DNA from: an uncultured Ruminococcus sp.
GTDB lineage: Bacteria; Bacillota; Clostridia; Oscillospirales; Acutalibacteraceae
NCBI GenBank assembly: GCA_904393835.1
Contig: CAJFNC010000006.1
Location: 25,622 to 89,621 of the forward strand
Length of the DNA: 64,000 nucleotides
Direction of reading: 5' to 3'
The notes below the pieces were generated by a model. The model saw only the letters and a program-made list of their open reading frames with translations, did not search any database and was not told where the DNA came from. The translations under genes were made by a program, and so were the position numbers. Of this stretch, positions 62,072 through 64,000 are shown piece by piece; position 1 is the first letter of the stretch; each line of letters starts with the position of its first letter.

Positions 62072-62524
62072 ATGATTGCACTTGGATGTGACCATGGCGG
62101 ATATAATTTGATTTGCGCCATAAAAAAATATCTTGACAAAAAGGGAATAGAGTACAAGGATTTTGGTACATACAGTACCGAAAGCGTAGATTATCCTATC
62201 TATGCGTATAAGGTTGCAACAGCAGTTACAAGCGGAGAATGTCAGTGTGGTATTTTATGCTGCGGTACAGGCATAGGAATTTCTATTGCAGCCAACAAGG
62301 TTAAAGGTGTCCGTGCAGCCGTTGTAAACAATGAATTTGGTGCTGAAATGACCCGCAGACATAACCACGCCAATATTTTATGTATGGGCGGACGTGTGAC
62401 TACTGAGGAAGATGCCGTTAAATATACGGATATTTTCCTTAACACACCGGAAGAAGGCGGCAGACACGATAAGCGCCTTGAAATGATTACAGCTATTGAA
62501 AACGGTACGTTTGTTATGGAATAA
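62072..62524 (+). CDS. rpiB: Ribose 5-phosphate isomerase B
   Basis: IALGCDHGGYNLICAIKKYLDKKGIEYKDFGTYS...GILCCGTGIGISIAANKVKGVRAA. Confidence 0.97.
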   Translation: MIALGCDHGGYNLICAIKKYLDKKGIEYKDFGTYSTESVDYPIYAYKVATAVTSGECQCGILCCGTGIGISIAANKVKGVRAAVVNNEFGAEMTRRHNHANILCMGGRVTTEEDAVKYTDIFLNTPEEGGRHDKRLEMITAIENGTFVME

Positions 62525-62697
62525 ATGTACAATTTTATAACACTAATAGAGACAGCCTATAGAGGTTTGACAGATGGAAACAAATAGAACTAAATCTCCT
62601 ATACAAAACTGTGTAGAACCGGATTTGATTTTGTGAGTGTGAATAATAAAGAATACTTATTACACGATATGTTACTTGATATAAAGCTCCGGTATTA

Positions 62698-62814
62698 TGA
62701 AGTGAACCCAAAAGTTTAGACAAAATAATATTAAATTGATAGAGAATGAGTTTGGTATTGCACCGGGCTCATTCCCCTTTTGGCACCCCATAAAATTTTG
62801 TGTAAATAATAATC
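62698..62814 (-). mobile_element. IS3-family remnant: terminal repeat plus C-terminal transposase fragment
   Basis: TGAAGTGAACCCAAAAGTTTAGACAA end; minus-strand peptide DYYLHKILWGAKRGMSPVQYQTHSLSI* resembles IS3-type C-terminus. Confidence 0.5.
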
Positions 62815-62861
62815 CTTCAAGCAATAATAGAACAGCGGATTGCGGTGCAATCAGGCTTTCC

Positions 62862-62964
62862 GATTTGCCCCGTGTCAATCCTTCATTTCTGTCCGTGGAA
62901 TGTTATGCACGCCTTGCGTGAATAACATTTTGCGGACAGGAAATTCTATTCTCAGGGGCAAATC
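62862..62964. repeat. ~103-bp imperfect palindrome
   Basis: Outer arms GATTTGCCCC/GGGGCAAATC; inner CTGTCCG-TGG-AATGTTATGCACG/CGTGAATAACATT-TTG-CGGACAG around CCTTG. Confidence 0.85.
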
Positions 62965-63904
62965 AAGCGGAGATTCTATCCTCAAATATTATCGAAAGCT
63001 GGCTCAAAACTACGTCCCGGTTTCGACATCTTTGCGTCCAGCGTTCGACAATCTTTTGCGACGCTAAATACAACATTTTGCGCAGACTGTCATCGTTTGA
63101 AAACGACGGCTTGTTCTTTGTAATCTGTCTGAACTGACGGTTCAAGCCTTCAATAATATTTGTTGTATATATTATCTTCCTAACCTCAGGCGGATATGCG
63201 AAGAAGGTGGATAGAATATCCCAATTTTCTTCCCAACTCTTAACGCAGGATGGATAGGTTTTGCCCCAATTATCCTTGAACAAAATTAGGTTGTTCATAG
63301 CTTCTTCCTCGCTGATTGCCTGATAGACTTTTTTAAGGTCAACCATCAGCTCCTTGATGTGTTTGTAGCTTACAAACCTTGTGCTTGAACGTATCTGATG
63401 AATGATACAACGCTGAATTTGAGCCTTGGGAAAAGCGGCTTCAATAGCTTGTCTGAAGCCTGTCAGACCATCCACGCAGAACAGAAATACATCTTTAATT
63501 CCATGGGCTTTGAGTTCATTCAACACATTCAGCCAGAATTTACTGTTCTCATTTTCGCCAATCCATATACCAAGAATGTCTTTCTGACCGTCAAGATTTA
63601 TGCCAAGTACTACATATGCAGCCTTTGTGATATACTTATGATTTTCCTTGACCTTGTAATGAATTGCATCCATAAATACAAACGGATATATAGCCTCCAG
63701 AGGGCGATTCTGCCACGCAGTAACCTCGGGTAAAATCTTCTCGCTTATCTTACTGACAAGCTCAGGTGAGATTTCAACATCATAAAGATTTTTAATTTGT
63801 TCGGCAATATCACGCTGACTCATTCCGCAGGCGTAGAGCGAGAGTATTTTTTCCTCCATACCGTCAACATTGCGGTTATATTTCCCGATTATTTTAGGTT
63901 CTGG
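62963..63904 (-). pseudogene. IS256-family (Mutator-type) transposase, N-terminus missing
   Basis: EPKIIGKYNRNVDGMEEKILSLYACGMSQRDIAEQI...VFMDAIHYKV...FCVDGLTGFRQAIEAAFPKAQIQRCIIHQIRSSTRFVSYK...IIYTTNIIEGLNRQFR; homology stops at ~63904. Confidence 0.88.
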
Positions 63905-64000
63905 ATATATACTAAAAAAGTGGACAAGTATGATAAAATAGAAGACAAACAAAGGAGGCATAAAAATGTCAGGAAAGAAAAACAATAAATACAGCAGTGA
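63905..64000 (+). mobile_element. Left end of a second IS (IS3-like) interrupting the IS256 element; runs off window
   Basis: ATATATACTAAAAAAGTGGACAAG terminal-repeat-like sequence immediately after the IS256 homology breakpoint, followed by an SD and an ORF start. Confidence 0.5.
63966..64000 (+). CDS. 5' end of putative IS3-type OrfA (truncated by window end)
   Basis: GGAGG at ~63954 then ATG: MSGKKNNKYSS... Confidence 0.45.
   Translation, partial: MSGKKNNKYSS

Noticed and set aside
62736-62921. 61-aa + strand ORF and 68-aa - strand ORF in the IS-flanking region
   Set aside because: Both run through inverted repeats and lack SDs or conserved motifs; more likely non-coding or degenerate IS DNA.

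Overview
This 64 kb window looks like chromosomal core DNA from a low-GC, sporulation-capable Clostridia/Oscillospiraceae-like bacterium. That placement is inferred from gene content and order. Almost everything is on the + strand. The main blocks are: infC-rpmI-rplT; trmH-like/dprA/topA/trmFO; plsX-rnc-radical SAM-smc-ftsY-rdgB-yhbY-nadD-yqeK-rsfS-leuS; rpsU-aroQ-pepP-efp; miaB-ylbF-mutS-mutL-miaA; an ylmE-sepF-ylmH-divIVA-ileS-lspA-rluD division cluster; rplS-lepB-rbgA-rnhB-yraN; tig-clpP-clpX-lon-engB-lysA; gdhA; a rodA/ftsW-type gene (-); and fhs-tsaE-tsaB-rpiB. Accessory or disturbed DNA is limited to two places. One is ~54.7-56.5 kb: a LysR/hydrolase deletion scar, an XRE regulator, and a repeat-rich region upstream of gdhA. 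The other is ~62.6-64.0 kb: a nest of IS256 and IS3 remnants with long inverted repeats. I found no CRISPR array, tRNA or rRNA, and no convincing new multi-gene defence or biosynthetic system. The most useful observations are a probable ATT start codon in the rnc-linked radical SAM gene, the ATC start of infC, the TTGTGC motif cluster around the gdhA promoter, a palindrome inside the tig promoter, the LysR/hydrolase fusion scar, and the hairpin series beside the IS nest.
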